A stretch of DNA of 38,573 nucleotides from an uncultured Muribaculaceae bacterium (lineage in GTDB: Bacteria; Bacteroidota; Bacteroidia; Bacteroidales; Muribaculaceae), in NCBI GenBank assembly GCA_934675575.1, contig CAKUQQ010000017.1:1-38573 (forward strand), given 5' to 3'. Shown piece by piece: positions 25,135 to 32,656 of this stretch. The notes under the pieces were generated by a model. That model was not told the DNA's origin and did not search any database. It saw only the letters and a list, made by a program, of their open reading frames with translations. The translations under genes and the position numbers were made by a program. Position 1 is the first letter of the stretch. Each line of letters begins with the position of its first letter.

Positions 25135-26367
25135 ATGAGTATCATTGACAACGTGCGCAACATACGCATAAGCGACTATAACTATCCCCTCCCCGACGAG
25201 CGCATAGCAAAGCACCCACTCGCCCAGCGTGAGCAGTGCAAACTCCTCTACTACAAATCTGGCGAACCAATAAAGGAATACCAGTTCCTCAACATTCCGC
25301 AACTGCTGCCGCACCACAGCATGCTCATCTACAACAACACACGCGTCATCAATGCCCGGTTGCGTTTCCAGAAGGAAACCGGCTCTTTGATTGAGATTTT
25401 CTGCCTTGAGCCAGTGCTTCCGCACGACTATGAGCAGATTTTCCAAGCCACTGGCACTTGCACATGGCTTTGTCTTGTGGGCAACTCCAAACGCTGGAAG
25501 CAAGGCAGCCTCACACAAATGGTCAATATCGACGGCCGCCAAGTCACCCTCTCGGCCACACGAGGCGAGCGCAGGGGCAACTCTTGGGAAATCATATTCT
25601 GCTGGGACTGCAACGACGTAACGTTTGCCTCTATCCTCGACGGCATAGGCGAAATTCCCATTCCACCATATCTCAACCGCAAAACCGAGGCAAGCGACTC
25701 CACCGACTACCAAACAGTATATAGCCATATAGACGGCAGCGTGGCAGCTCCCACCGCCGGGCTGCATTTCACCGACGAAGTACTGGCCGAGTGCGACAAG
25801 CTCGGCATCAAACGCCGCGAGTTGACGCTCCATGTGGGCGCAGGTACATTCCAGCCTGTCAAGAGCGAGCATCTTGCCGGCCATGAGATGCACACAGAGT
25901 TCATCTCCGTGCCCAAGTCACTGCTTGCCGAGCTTGCCGCTACAGAAGACCCGGTGGTAGCTGTTGGCACCACCTCTGTGCGCACCCTTGAGAGCCTGTA
26001 TTACGTGGGGCAAATCCTCGACAGCAATCCTAATGCCGACGAGGAACAGCTCCGCGTGACACAATGGTTGCCCTACACCACGCCATGCAAAATTTCGGCA
26101 AAACAAGCGTTGCAAAACATTGTGGATTATCTCGACCGTCACCATGCAGAGCAATATGTGGGCAGCACACAGCTCATGATTGCTCCAGGCTTCACTTACC
26201 GCATCATCAGCGGCATGATTACCAATTTCCACCAGCCTCAATCCACACTGCTGTTGCTTGTGTCGGCCTTTGTGGGCAATGACAACTGGCGTGGCATCTA
26301 CCGCTTTGCCCTCGACAACGGTTTCCGTTTCTTAAGCTATGGCGATGCCTCACTGCTGCTCAAATAA
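25135..26367 (+). CDS. queA: S-adenosylmethionine:tRNA ribosyltransferase-isomerase
   Basis: 410 aa, cytoplasmic. It transfers and isomerises the ribosyl part of SAM onto preQ1 at tRNA position 34, giving epoxyqueuosine in the queuosine pathway. Typical motifs are YPLPDERIAKHPLAQREQ near the N-terminus, MLIYNNTRVINARL, DGSVAAPTAGLHF, LHVGAGTFQPV and ITNFHQPQSTLLLLVSAF. It is longer than E. coli QueA (356 aa), within the longer Bacteroidetes form. It overlaps the start of tag by 29 bases, so translation is probably coupled. Confidence 0.95.
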   Translation: MSIIDNVRNIRISDYNYPLPDERIAKHPLAQREQCKLLYYKSGEPIKEYQFLNIPQLLPHHSMLIYNNTRVINARLRFQKETGSLIEIFCLEPVLPHDYEQIFQATGTCTWLCLVGNSKRWKQGSLTQMVNIDGRQVTLSATRGERRGNSWEIIFCWDCNDVTFASILDGIGEIPIPPYLNRKTEASDSTDYQTVYSHIDGSVAAPTAGLHFTDEVLAECDKLGIKRRELTLHVGAGTFQPVKSEHLAGHEMHTEFISVPKSLLAELAATEDPVVAVGTTSVRTLESLYYVGQILDSNPNADEEQLRVTQWLPYTTPCKISAKQALQNIVDYLDRHHAEQYVGSTQLMIAPGFTYRIISGMITNFHQPQSTLLLLVSAFVGNDNWRGIYRFALDNGFRFLSYGDASLLLK

Positions 26368-26923
26368 TAGCGGCAAGACGCGCTGCTCGTGGTGCAACCT
26401 CAGAAATCCGCTCTATGTGACCTATCACGACCACGAGTGGGGTGTGCCTGTGTACAACGACCGCAAACTGTTTGAAATGCTGCTGCTTGAGTGCTTTCAG
26501 GCAGGCTTGTCGTGGGAGTGCGTGCTCAACAAGCGCGAAGCCTTCCGCCTGGCATTCGACGACTTCAACCCCACACTTATAGCCGCTTATGACTCTGGCA
26601 AACAGGAGGCGTTGCGCAGCAATCCGGGCATAATACGCAACAAACTGAAAATCGCAGCAGCCGTAGCCAACGCCAGGGCGTTCTTGCAAATCCAGCAAGA
26701 GTTCGGCTCTTTCAGCTGCTACATCTGGCGTTTCACCGCCGGCAAAACCATAACAGAAACAGGAAAAACGAGCACACCGCTGTCTGACACCGTGTCGAGC
26801 GACCTAAAAAAGCGCGGAATGAAATTTGTGGGAACAACCATAGTCTATTCCTACCTGCAAGCCATAGGGGTCATCAACTCCCACGACACCACCTGCTATC
26901 TCCACATCACATCAGGAAAGTAG
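26339..26923 (+). CDS. tag: DNA-3-methyladenine glycosylase I
   Basis: 194 aa. It removes 3-methyladenine from alkylated DNA. The Zn site of Tag is conserved: Cys16 (TRCSWC), His30 (YHDHEWGVP), His182 and Cys186 (SHDTTC, same 4-residue spacing as E. coli His175/Cys179). Glu51 (LLLECFQAGLSW) matches the active-site Glu38 of E. coli. The KKRGMKFVGTTIVYSYLQAIG stretch is also typical. The start at 26339 (or ATG 26345) lies inside the end of queA in another frame, which suggests translational coupling. Confidence 0.95.
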   Translation: MAMPHCCSNNSGKTRCSWCNLRNPLYVTYHDHEWGVPVYNDRKLFEMLLLECFQAGLSWECVLNKREAFRLAFDDFNPTLIAAYDSGKQEALRSNPGIIRNKLKIAAAVANARAFLQIQQEFGSFSCYIWRFTAGKTITETGKTSTPLSDTVSSDLKKRGMKFVGTTIVYSYLQAIGVINSHDTTCYLHITSGK

Positions 26924-26959
26924 CTGCTGTGCTTTGATTTTTTCAAGATATTAGTTACT

Positions 26960-26992
26960 CACACATCGTCACGCTACAATGACGTGTATGTG
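26960..26992. terminator. Weak hairpin between tag and tatC
   Basis: CGTCA (26967-26971) pairs with TGACG (26980-26984) around an 8-base loop, and outer CACA/TGTG may extend it. Neither strand has a good T-run directly after, so it is only a possible terminator for the convergent tag and tatC transcripts. Confidence 0.3.
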
Positions 26993-27019
26993 GCAGCCAG
27001 CCGCTGGCAATAGCGACAA

Positions 27020-27856
27020 TCACTCTTCGTCATCGCCGTCATCTTCCACCACTGGAGGGTCAGGCTTCACTATAAGCGCACTCAACTCATAGAGCATATA
27101 GATTGGCAAGAACACAATCATCAGCGTGAACGGGTCGCCAGTGGGCGTTATGAACGCAGCCACCACAAGCAAGAACACTATGGCGTGACGGCGATATTTC
27201 TTGAAGAAGCCCCTATGCAATATGCCAAGGTTCGACAACAGCCACGACACAAGCGGCAACTCAAACACCACACCCATCACAAATATGAGCATTAGGAACG
27301 TGTCCATATAGCTGTCAAGCGAAATCTGGTTTGGCACCATTTCACTCACATGATAGCCGGCTAAGAAGCGCAAAGTCACAGGAAACACTATGAAATAGCC
27401 CACGGCAATGCCAATATAAAACATTATGTTGCCCACTCCAAAAGCTATCTTCACCCCATGCTTCTCATTTGGATAAAGAGCCGGACTCACAAACGTCCAC
27501 AGCTCATAAAGCACAATCGGAAAGCCAAGCACCAACGCAAGCCAAAACGATGTTGACATGTGTATGAAGAATTGCGAAGCGAGCTGTATGTTAATCAGCT
27601 GCACCGAGAAATCACCCACAGAAAACGACGGAAATATTGGCACTATCTTCGACAACCGTTCAAATATGCGATAAAGCACAAACTCGTTTTTACACGGAGC
27701 AAGTATCACATTGTCAAAAATAGAAGGCATGAATATGAACAAGACCACCGCAAGCACCACAAGCGTCACAGCTATCTTGATGAGAACACTGCGAAGCGCG
27801 TCAAGGTGATCCCAAAACGACATTTCCTCTAAATTGTTTTCCGTCTTTTCGGCCAT
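27020..27856 (-). CDS. tatC: Sec-independent protein translocase TatC
   Basis: 278 aa with six predicted membrane helices. Family features are an N-terminal cytoplasmic SFWDHLDALRSVLIK (the E-L/DH-L-ELR-type signal-peptide receptor segment), FWLALVLGFPIVLYELWTFVSPALYPNEK, and a late VAAFITPTGDPFTLM. It recognises twin-arginine signal peptides and forms the receptor core. The C-terminal tail is acidic. It lies 71 bases downstream of tatA, separated by a terminator-like hairpin. Confidence 0.95.
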   Translation of the reverse strand: MAEKTENNLEEMSFWDHLDALRSVLIKIAVTLVVLAVVLFIFMPSIFDNVILAPCKNEFVLYRIFERLSKIVPIFPSFSVGDFSVQLINIQLASQFFIHMSTSFWLALVLGFPIVLYELWTFVSPALYPNEKHGVKIAFGVGNIMFYIGIAVGYFIVFPVTLRFLAGYHVSEMVPNQISLDSYMDTFLMLIFVMGVVFELPLVSWLLSNLGILHRGFFKKYRRHAIVFLLVVAAFITPTGDPFTLMIVFLPIYMLYELSALIVKPDPPVVEDDGDDEE

Positions 27857-27874
27857 TGGCTATTTGATAAAAAA

Positions 27875-27906
27875 CGACAAGGGACCTGATTTCTTGGTCA
27901 AGTCCC
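27875..27906 (-). promoter_or_regulatory. Possible attenuator between tatA and tatC
   Basis: Reading minus, GGGAC (27906-27902) can pair with GTCCC (27885-27881), with an alternative inner GACC/GGTC pairing. TTGTCG and six Ts (27874-27869) follow. The stem is short. It might reduce read-through into tatC or be a processing site. Confidence 0.35.
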
Positions 27907-27927
27907 GTAGCCGTTATTCCACTTCGA

Positions 27928-28167
27928 TTATTTATTTTCTTCTTCTTTGTTTTTTTCTTCGGTCTTGGAAGCGCTGCTTTCTATCGGACGGTTGATTTCT
28001 TCTTCCACCTCGTTCATTCCTTTCTTAAAGCTATTCACACCCTTGCCCAAGCCGCGCATAAGCTCCGGGATTTTCTTTCCTCCAAACAAAAGGAGTATCA
28101 CAAACACAATTATCAGCAGCTCAGGACCACCCAGACTACCAAACAATAAAAATATAGTGTTCAACAT
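27928..28167 (-). CDS. tatA: Twin-arginine translocase subunit TatA/TatE
   Basis: 79 aa. A short N-terminal membrane helix ([25 protein letters not shown]) is followed by the FGxKKIPEL hinge, an amphipathic helix ([22 protein letters not shown]) and a charged tail, the standard TatA layout. Oligomers form the conduit for folded proteins. tatC is downstream with no tatB-like gene in between, as in many Bacteroidetes. The promoter lies back-to-back with that of fabD. Confidence 0.93.
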   Translation of the reverse strand: MLNTIFLLFGSLGGPELLIIVFVILLLFGGKKIPELMRGLGKGVNSFKKGMNEVEEEINRPIESSASKTEEKNKEEENK

Positions 28168-28194
28168 AATTCTAAAATTTTTCGTTTATATCTA

Positions 28195-28224
28195 CAAAGA
28201 TAATTATAAAATTGATTATGCAAA
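28195..28224 (-). promoter_or_regulatory. tatA promoter
   Basis: CAAAGATA at 28195-28202 is TATCTTTG on minus, a full -7 box 27 bases upstream of tatA. CAAA at 28221-28224 (TTTG on minus) is a possible -33 at 18-base spacing. It interleaves with the fabD promoter. Confidence 0.6.
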
Positions 28225-28242
28225 CAAATTTCACTACCTTTG
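28211..28242 (+). promoter_or_regulatory. fabD promoter
   Basis: ATTG at 28211-28214, a 20-base spacer and TACCTTTG at 28235-28242 fit the Bacteroidetes -33/-7 pattern. The fabD ATG is 39 bases downstream. The -33 area is shared with the divergent tatA promoter. Confidence 0.65.
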
Positions 28243-28281
28243 TCACGAATTACGGAATTATTTCTTTAATAACACATCTTT

Positions 28282-29169
28282 ATGAAAGCATTTGTATTTC
28301 CCGGTCAGGGCGCACAATTCGTAGGCATGGGCAAGGACCTCTACGACAACAATGCCCAGGCCAAAGAATTATTTGAGAAAGCTAATGAAGTACTCGGTTT
28401 CAGAATCACCGACTTGATGTTCAACGGCACTGAGGACGACCTCAAGCAAACCAAGGTCACTCAACCTGCCGTTTTCTTGCATTCTGTGATTTTGGCCAAG
28501 GCTTTAGGCGATAAATTCAACCCCGACATGGTTGCCGGCCACTCTTTGGGCGAGTTTTCTGCCCTCACCGCTGCCGGCGTTCTTCCTTTTGAGCAAGGCT
28601 TGAAGCTCGTTGAGACTCGTGCTTTGGCCATGCAAAAGGCTTGCGAGGCCACACCTTCCACAATGGCTGCCATCATTGGACTGCCCGACGAGAAAGTGGA
28701 AGAAATCTGTGCGTCGGTAAACGGCGTTTGCGTTCCAGCAAACTACAATTCTCCTGGCCAAGTCGTTATAAGCGGCACTTTCGAGGCCATTGAAGAAGCC
28801 GTTGCCAAGTTCAAGGAAGCCGGAGCAAAGCGTGCCCTGCCGCTCAAGGTGGGTGGCGCTTTCCACTCTCCTCTCATGGAGCCTGCAAGAGCTGAGCTCG
28901 CCAAGGCTATTGAAGAAGCCAACTTCGCCAAGCCAATTTGCCCGATTTATCAAGATGTTGACGCTCTGCCTCACACCGACGCCAACGAAATCAAGGAGAA
29001 CCTCGTTAAGCAACTCACAGCTCCTGTTCGCTGGAGCCACATCGTTGCCAACATGGTGAAAGACGGCATGACCGAAGCCGTGGAACTTGGTCCTGGCCGA
29101 GTGCTCCAAGGTCTTATTGGCCGCACAGAGCGTTCGGTGGCTGTTTCTGGTCTCCAAACACTGGAATAA
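28282..29169 (+). CDS. fabD: Malonyl-CoA:ACP transacylase
   Basis: 295 aa, cytoplasmic. It loads malonyl groups onto acyl carrier protein for fatty-acid synthesis. Motifs are FPGQGAQFVGMG at the N-terminus, GHSLGEFSAL with nucleophile Ser88, and GGAFHSPLME with catalytic His195. Length is normal. It is monocistronic, with its own promoter and a strong terminator at 29220-29256. Its codon use is unusually biased (many GCC/AAG/CTC), consistent with high expression. Confidence 0.97.
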   Translation: MKAFVFPGQGAQFVGMGKDLYDNNAQAKELFEKANEVLGFRITDLMFNGTEDDLKQTKVTQPAVFLHSVILAKALGDKFNPDMVAGHSLGEFSALTAAGVLPFEQGLKLVETRALAMQKACEATPSTMAAIIGLPDEKVEEICASVNGVCVPANYNSPGQVVISGTFEAIEEAVAKFKEAGAKRALPLKVGGAFHSPLMEPARAELAKAIEEANFAKPICPIYQDVDALPHTDANEIKENLVKQLTAPVRWSHIVANMVKDGMTEAVELGPGRVLQGLIGRTERSVAVSGLQTLE

Positions 29170-29219
29170 TTTCCACAACACCCTGACTTCACCAATTCTA
29201 TATAACATATTTTAGAGCA

Positions 29220-29256
29220 AGAGTGCCGGCTTCATCAGCTGGCACTCTCGTTTTTT
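29220..29256 (+). terminator. Rho-independent terminator of fabD
   Basis: GAGTGCCGGC (29221-29230) pairs with GCTGGCACTC (29238-29247), with one G-T pair and an outer A-T, around a 7-base loop. CG and six Ts follow. Confidence 0.9.
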
Positions 29257-29303
29257 ACTGATTTGCAAGTCATTTCAATGCCAGCCAAGCCACATATCGT
29301 CCT

Positions 29304-29334
29304 TTTGGCGACTGAAACAATTTTCCTACCTTTG
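29304..29334 (+). promoter_or_regulatory. Promoter of the cation exchanger gene
   Basis: TTTG (29304-29307), a 19-base spacer and TACCTTTG (29327-29334) form a near-ideal Bacteroidetes promoter, 35 bases before the ATG. Confidence 0.75.
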
Positions 29335-29369
29335 TAACCTAAATTTTATTCAACACAAAGACCATTGCA

Positions 29370-30344
29370 ATGGACTACACATTACTGCTAATAGGCTTGT
29401 TTTTGCTCCTGTGCGGAGCCAACTACCTTGTAGATGCCTCTGTGGCAATCGCCCAAAGAGCCAAAGTCAGCAATTTCATCATCGGACTCACCATAGTGGG
29501 CATGGGCACAAGTGCCCCTGAATTGTTTGTCTCGGTTTCCTCGGCACTCACCGGTCATGGCGACGTGGCTATGGGCAACGTGATTGGCTCAAACATTAGC
29601 AACATATTGCTGATTTTAGGCATAACGGCTCTGATTTTGCCGTTCTCAATCGAGAAAGAACAGCAGCGGCGCGACTTGCCGGTGTGCATCGGGACAATGA
29701 TTCTGCTCACACTGCTTGCCAACGACGCACTTATTCCAGGCATCACCGTCAACGAGGTTTCACGTCTCGACGGCGTTATTCTGCTGCTCGCATTCCTCAT
29801 CTACATGTGCTATGTGATAGTGCAAAAAGCCAAGCACCCAGAAGACTCACTGGCCGAAGCCAACGAAAGCTCCACCACCACACTTGGCGACAAGCAGCCC
29901 TGGCTGTTATGGACCATCACCGCAGTTTCTCTGGTGGCACTAATTGGCGGCGGACAGCTTTTCTTGAATTCAGCACAAAACCTTGCCGAGGCATGGGGCA
30001 TAAGCCAAGCCGTGATTTCCATCACTGTGGTTGCCATAGGCACATCTCTGCCAGAGCTTATCACATCGGTTGTGGCTGCATGCAAAAAAAATCCGCAGCT
30101 GGCTCTGGGCAACGTCATTGGCTCCAACGTGTTCAACGCGCTTTTCATCACCGGCACAGCGTCGGTCATAAAGCCATTCACCATTCACACAGTGCAGTTG
30201 TCAGACTATGTTATGGCAATAGCAGCCTCGGTGATGTGCTACCTTGTGGCCTATACATTTAAGAAAAAGACCCTCGACCGCGCCGAAGGTGCCATCTTCC
30301 TGCTTGCTTACATTGCCTACACTGCATTTCTGCTGCTCCGCTAA
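29370..30344 (+). CDS. Calcium/sodium antiporter, CaCA family (YrbG-like)
   Basis: 324 aa with about ten predicted membrane helices in two inverted halves. Each half has the alpha-repeat signature: GMGTSAPELFVS with GNVIGSNISNILLILG (about residues 47-90), and AIGTSLPELITS with GNVIGSNVFNALFITG (about 222-265). The acidic residues in SAPE and SLPE bind the cation. It would expel Ca2+ in exchange for Na+ or H+; the ion pair is not certain. The stop lies 12 bases from the convergent DUF5103 stop, with only a 10-bp palindrome (ATTCCGGAAT) between. Confidence 0.93.
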   Translation: MDYTLLLIGLFLLLCGANYLVDASVAIAQRAKVSNFIIGLTIVGMGTSAPELFVSVSSALTGHGDVAMGNVIGSNISNILLILGITALILPFSIEKEQQRRDLPVCIGTMILLTLLANDALIPGITVNEVSRLDGVILLLAFLIYMCYVIVQKAKHPEDSLAEANESSTTTLGDKQPWLLWTITAVSLVALIGGGQLFLNSAQNLAEAWGISQAVISITVVAIGTSLPELITSVVAACKKNPQLALGNVIGSNVFNALFITGTASVIKPFTIHTVQLSDYVMAIAASVMCYLVAYTFKKKTLDRAEGAIFLLAYIAYTAFLLLR

Positions 30345-30356
30345 AATTCCGGAATA

Positions 30357-31637
30357 TTATTCGCCCGAATAAACTACAGCCGAGCTTATCAGCCTGTCAT
30401 AACGGCCGCCCATCGGACGGTCGTATATTTTTATCAGATACTCATTAACGGTCTGAAATTTGTCGCCTTCCACCTTGCCAGTCTGACCCACCGAAGCTCC
30501 GTCAGGATACCACAAATACTGATAGTTATACGCACCCTGTTTCAGCAGCAGGTCACACACATAGCACTGTGCCGTCTCGTCCCATTTCATGAGTCGTGAG
30601 GTGCCCGACATGCCGTCGGCAAACTCACCGTCAATGCACAGCCGTCCGCCGCTAAGCGGTTCTCCGGTGTCGAGCGAAAAGTGCGTCACGAAATAGTCGG
30701 CATCTACATTGCTGTTGCGGCCTTCGGCATTTCTCACCGTGAAGCGGCCATATTGTGTTTTGTCATACTCATAGTTGGCATCGCTGCGCACTTGGTCGGT
30801 GCGCAGTGTGGCGTGATAATAGGGGTCAAAATATTCCATCTTCACCACACCCATATTCATAGAGTGCAGAGCCACCGTCTCTATGCGCCTGAACTCGTTG
30901 CCGGCAGGAAAAATCAACCGTTTGTCGTGGGCAAAAGTGATTTTGTTGCCACCCACCATCTGTGGCTTCGTCACCGCCACGGCATTGTCCTCGCGCGAGT
31001 TCTGCATCACCACCACTGTCAATTCTCCGTATGGGTCTTTAATCACATTGTTGCGGTTTGCCACCTCTATGGCAAGTTCCTGATGCTTCTCATTATAGTC
31101 TATGTCGGTGCGCGACGACACGCTTGCCCCCACGTTCACCAGATTCTCACTCACGCAAAACCGGGTTTGAAACAACACTTTCTCCGGGTCGTCTTGCTCC
31201 CACACTTTAAGCAGATAATTGCCACTCTTTGTGAGCTTCATGTTGTCGTTTGGCAATGCGAAGTCATAGTTGAAGTAATGCACAAATGTGGCCTCGCTCT
31301 GGGCGTAGTCGGTTATGTCGGCATAGTTGAAGCCGTCAACATATTCCGTTTCTTGCAGTTGCGATGGTTGCCAGTCGGCATCGCAGTGCACCACACTGTA
31401 GCGCAAATAGTGGCGGTCATAATCCAGATAGTCAAAATTAACCTCTATTTTGCGGTCACTGCCCATCACATATATGGCCGGCACATATTTGTTGCCGCCC
31501 ACCGACAGCTTCACCGACTTCACGTTGCTGTCAAACACACGCGTTCTGGTGTCGTCGGCTTCTTGTGCCGTCAGTGTGATGCACCCCAGCACCGTCAGTG
31601 TCAGAACTAAATATATTTTCGCCAAAACCTTGTTCAT
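30357..31637 (-). CDS. DUF5103 domain protein (type IX secretion plug-like)
   Basis: 426 aa with a Sec signal peptide (KVLAKIYLVLTLTVLGCITLTAQ). The body is all-beta, opening with FDSNVKSVKLSVGGNKYVPAIY and YSVVHCDADWQPSQLQETEYVDGFN, the characteristic start of the Bacteroidetes DUF5103 family. Related proteins have been seen plugging the SprA translocon of the type IX secretion system. Whether this organism uses it so cannot be told from the window. A -7 box lies at 31657-31664. Confidence 0.85.
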   Translation of the reverse strand: MNKVLAKIYLVLTLTVLGCITLTAQEADDTRTRVFDSNVKSVKLSVGGNKYVPAIYVMGSDRKIEVNFDYLDYDRHYLRYSVVHCDADWQPSQLQETEYVDGFNYADITDYAQSEATFVHYFNYDFALPNDNMKLTKSGNYLLKVWEQDDPEKVLFQTRFCVSENLVNVGASVSSRTDIDYNEKHQELAIEVANRNNVIKDPYGELTVVVMQNSREDNAVAVTKPQMVGGNKITFAHDKRLIFPAGNEFRRIETVALHSMNMGVVKMEYFDPYYHATLRTDQVRSDANYEYDKTQYGRFTVRNAEGRNSNVDADYFVTHFSLDTGEPLSGGRLCIDGEFADGMSGTSRLMKWDETAQCYVCDLLLKQGAYNYQYLWYPDGASVGQTGKVEGDKFQTVNEYLIKIYDRPMGGRYDRLISSAVVYSGE

Positions 31638-31656
31638 CTTTCAAATTCTTTTGCCG

Positions 31657-31664
31657 CAAAGTTA
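31657..31664 (-). promoter_or_regulatory. Promoter -7 box for the DUF5103 gene
   Basis: CAAAGTTA on plus reads TAACTTTG on minus, 19 bases before the ATG at 31637, implying a very short leader. Confidence 0.5.
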
Positions 31665-31765
31665 GAAATATTTTTCAAAAACACCCACCATCACATTGTC
31701 GCATTAAAACAATGCCTCAAACCACCCCTTTGCACCGACCAAGCCACCAAATCCTTTTTTTTTAT

Positions 31766-31773
31766 TACATTTG
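31766..31773 (+). promoter_or_regulatory. Promoter -7 box for the Nfn-type operon
   Basis: TACATTTG matches TAnnTTTG and follows a run of Ts, 77 bases before the ATG at 31851. No -33 element is evident. Confidence 0.4.
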
Positions 31774-31850
31774 CACATGGTTTGCCGCCACTTTCTCCAA
31801 GGCAAGTCAACGCAAATTGTGTTTAATCACCGATTCACTTAACATTCAAT

Positions 31851-32630
31851 ATGAACAGAATAGTCAGCAAAGAGCAATTCAGCGAAAAAGTCACCAAGCT
31901 CGTTGTCGAAGCTCCCCTCATAGCCAAAGCCAGAAGGGCAGGTCACTTCGTCATAGTGCGCTGTGGCGACAATGGTGAGCGCATACCGCTCACCATCGTT
32001 GATTCTGATGTCAAAAAAGGCACCATCACCCTCGTCATTCAAGCCGTGGGCGATTCCACAAAAAAAATATGCGCCCTCAATCCAGGCGACTGCCTCACCG
32101 ACGTGGTTGGCCCACTCGGACAGGCAACCCACATCACCAACTACGGCACTGTGGTGTGCTGTGGCGGAGGTGTGGGCGTGGCTCCGCTGCTGCCCATTGT
32201 GCGTGCGCTCAAGGCTGCCGGCAACCGTGTGGTCAGTGTGCTCGCCGGACGCTCCAAAGACCTCATAATCCTTGAAGACGAAATACGCGCTGCAAGCGAC
32301 GACGTGATTATCATGACCGACGACGGCAGCTATGGTCAAAAAGGACTTGTGACTGCCGGTGTGGAGCAAGTAATCAACCGCGAAAAGGTTGACTTCTGCG
32401 TCACCATAGGCCCTGCCATCATGATGAAATTCGTGGCTCTGCTCACAAAGAAGTATGACATACCCACCGAAGCCTCGCTCAACGCCATCATGGTTGACGG
32501 CACCGGCATGTGTGGAGCCTGCCGCGTGACTGTGGGCGGCAAGACACGGTTTGTGTGCGTGGAAGGCCCCGAATTCAACGCACACGAGATAGATTTCAAC
32601 GAGTTGCTCATGCGTCTCAAGTCTTATTAA
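31851..32630 (+). CDS. nfnA: Small subunit of NfnAB/SudAB-type ferredoxin:NADP oxidoreductase
   Basis: 259 aa, ferredoxin-NADP reductase fold: FAD-binding barrel (RIPLTIVDSDVKKGTITL), NAD-binding half beginning CCGGGVGVAPLLPI, and a C-terminal [2Fe-2S] site. Cys221, Cys224 and Cys236 (MCGACRVTVGGKTRFVC) with Asp216 reproduce the Asp plus three-Cys ligand set known for SudB/NfnA proteins. Its partner gene follows 26 bases later. In this family the complex couples NADH, NADPH and ferredoxin by electron bifurcation. Confidence 0.9.
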   Translation: MNRIVSKEQFSEKVTKLVVEAPLIAKARRAGHFVIVRCGDNGERIPLTIVDSDVKKGTITLVIQAVGDSTKKICALNPGDCLTDVVGPLGQATHITNYGTVVCCGGGVGVAPLLPIVRALKAAGNRVVSVLAGRSKDLIILEDEIRAASDDVIIMTDDGSYGQKGLVTAGVEQVINREKVDFCVTIGPAIMMKFVALLTKKYDIPTEASLNAIMVDGTGMCGACRVTVGGKTRFVCVEGPEFNAHEIDFNELLMRLKSY

Positions 32631-32656
32631 AACTTAAAAAAACTCTGTCTGCAAAA

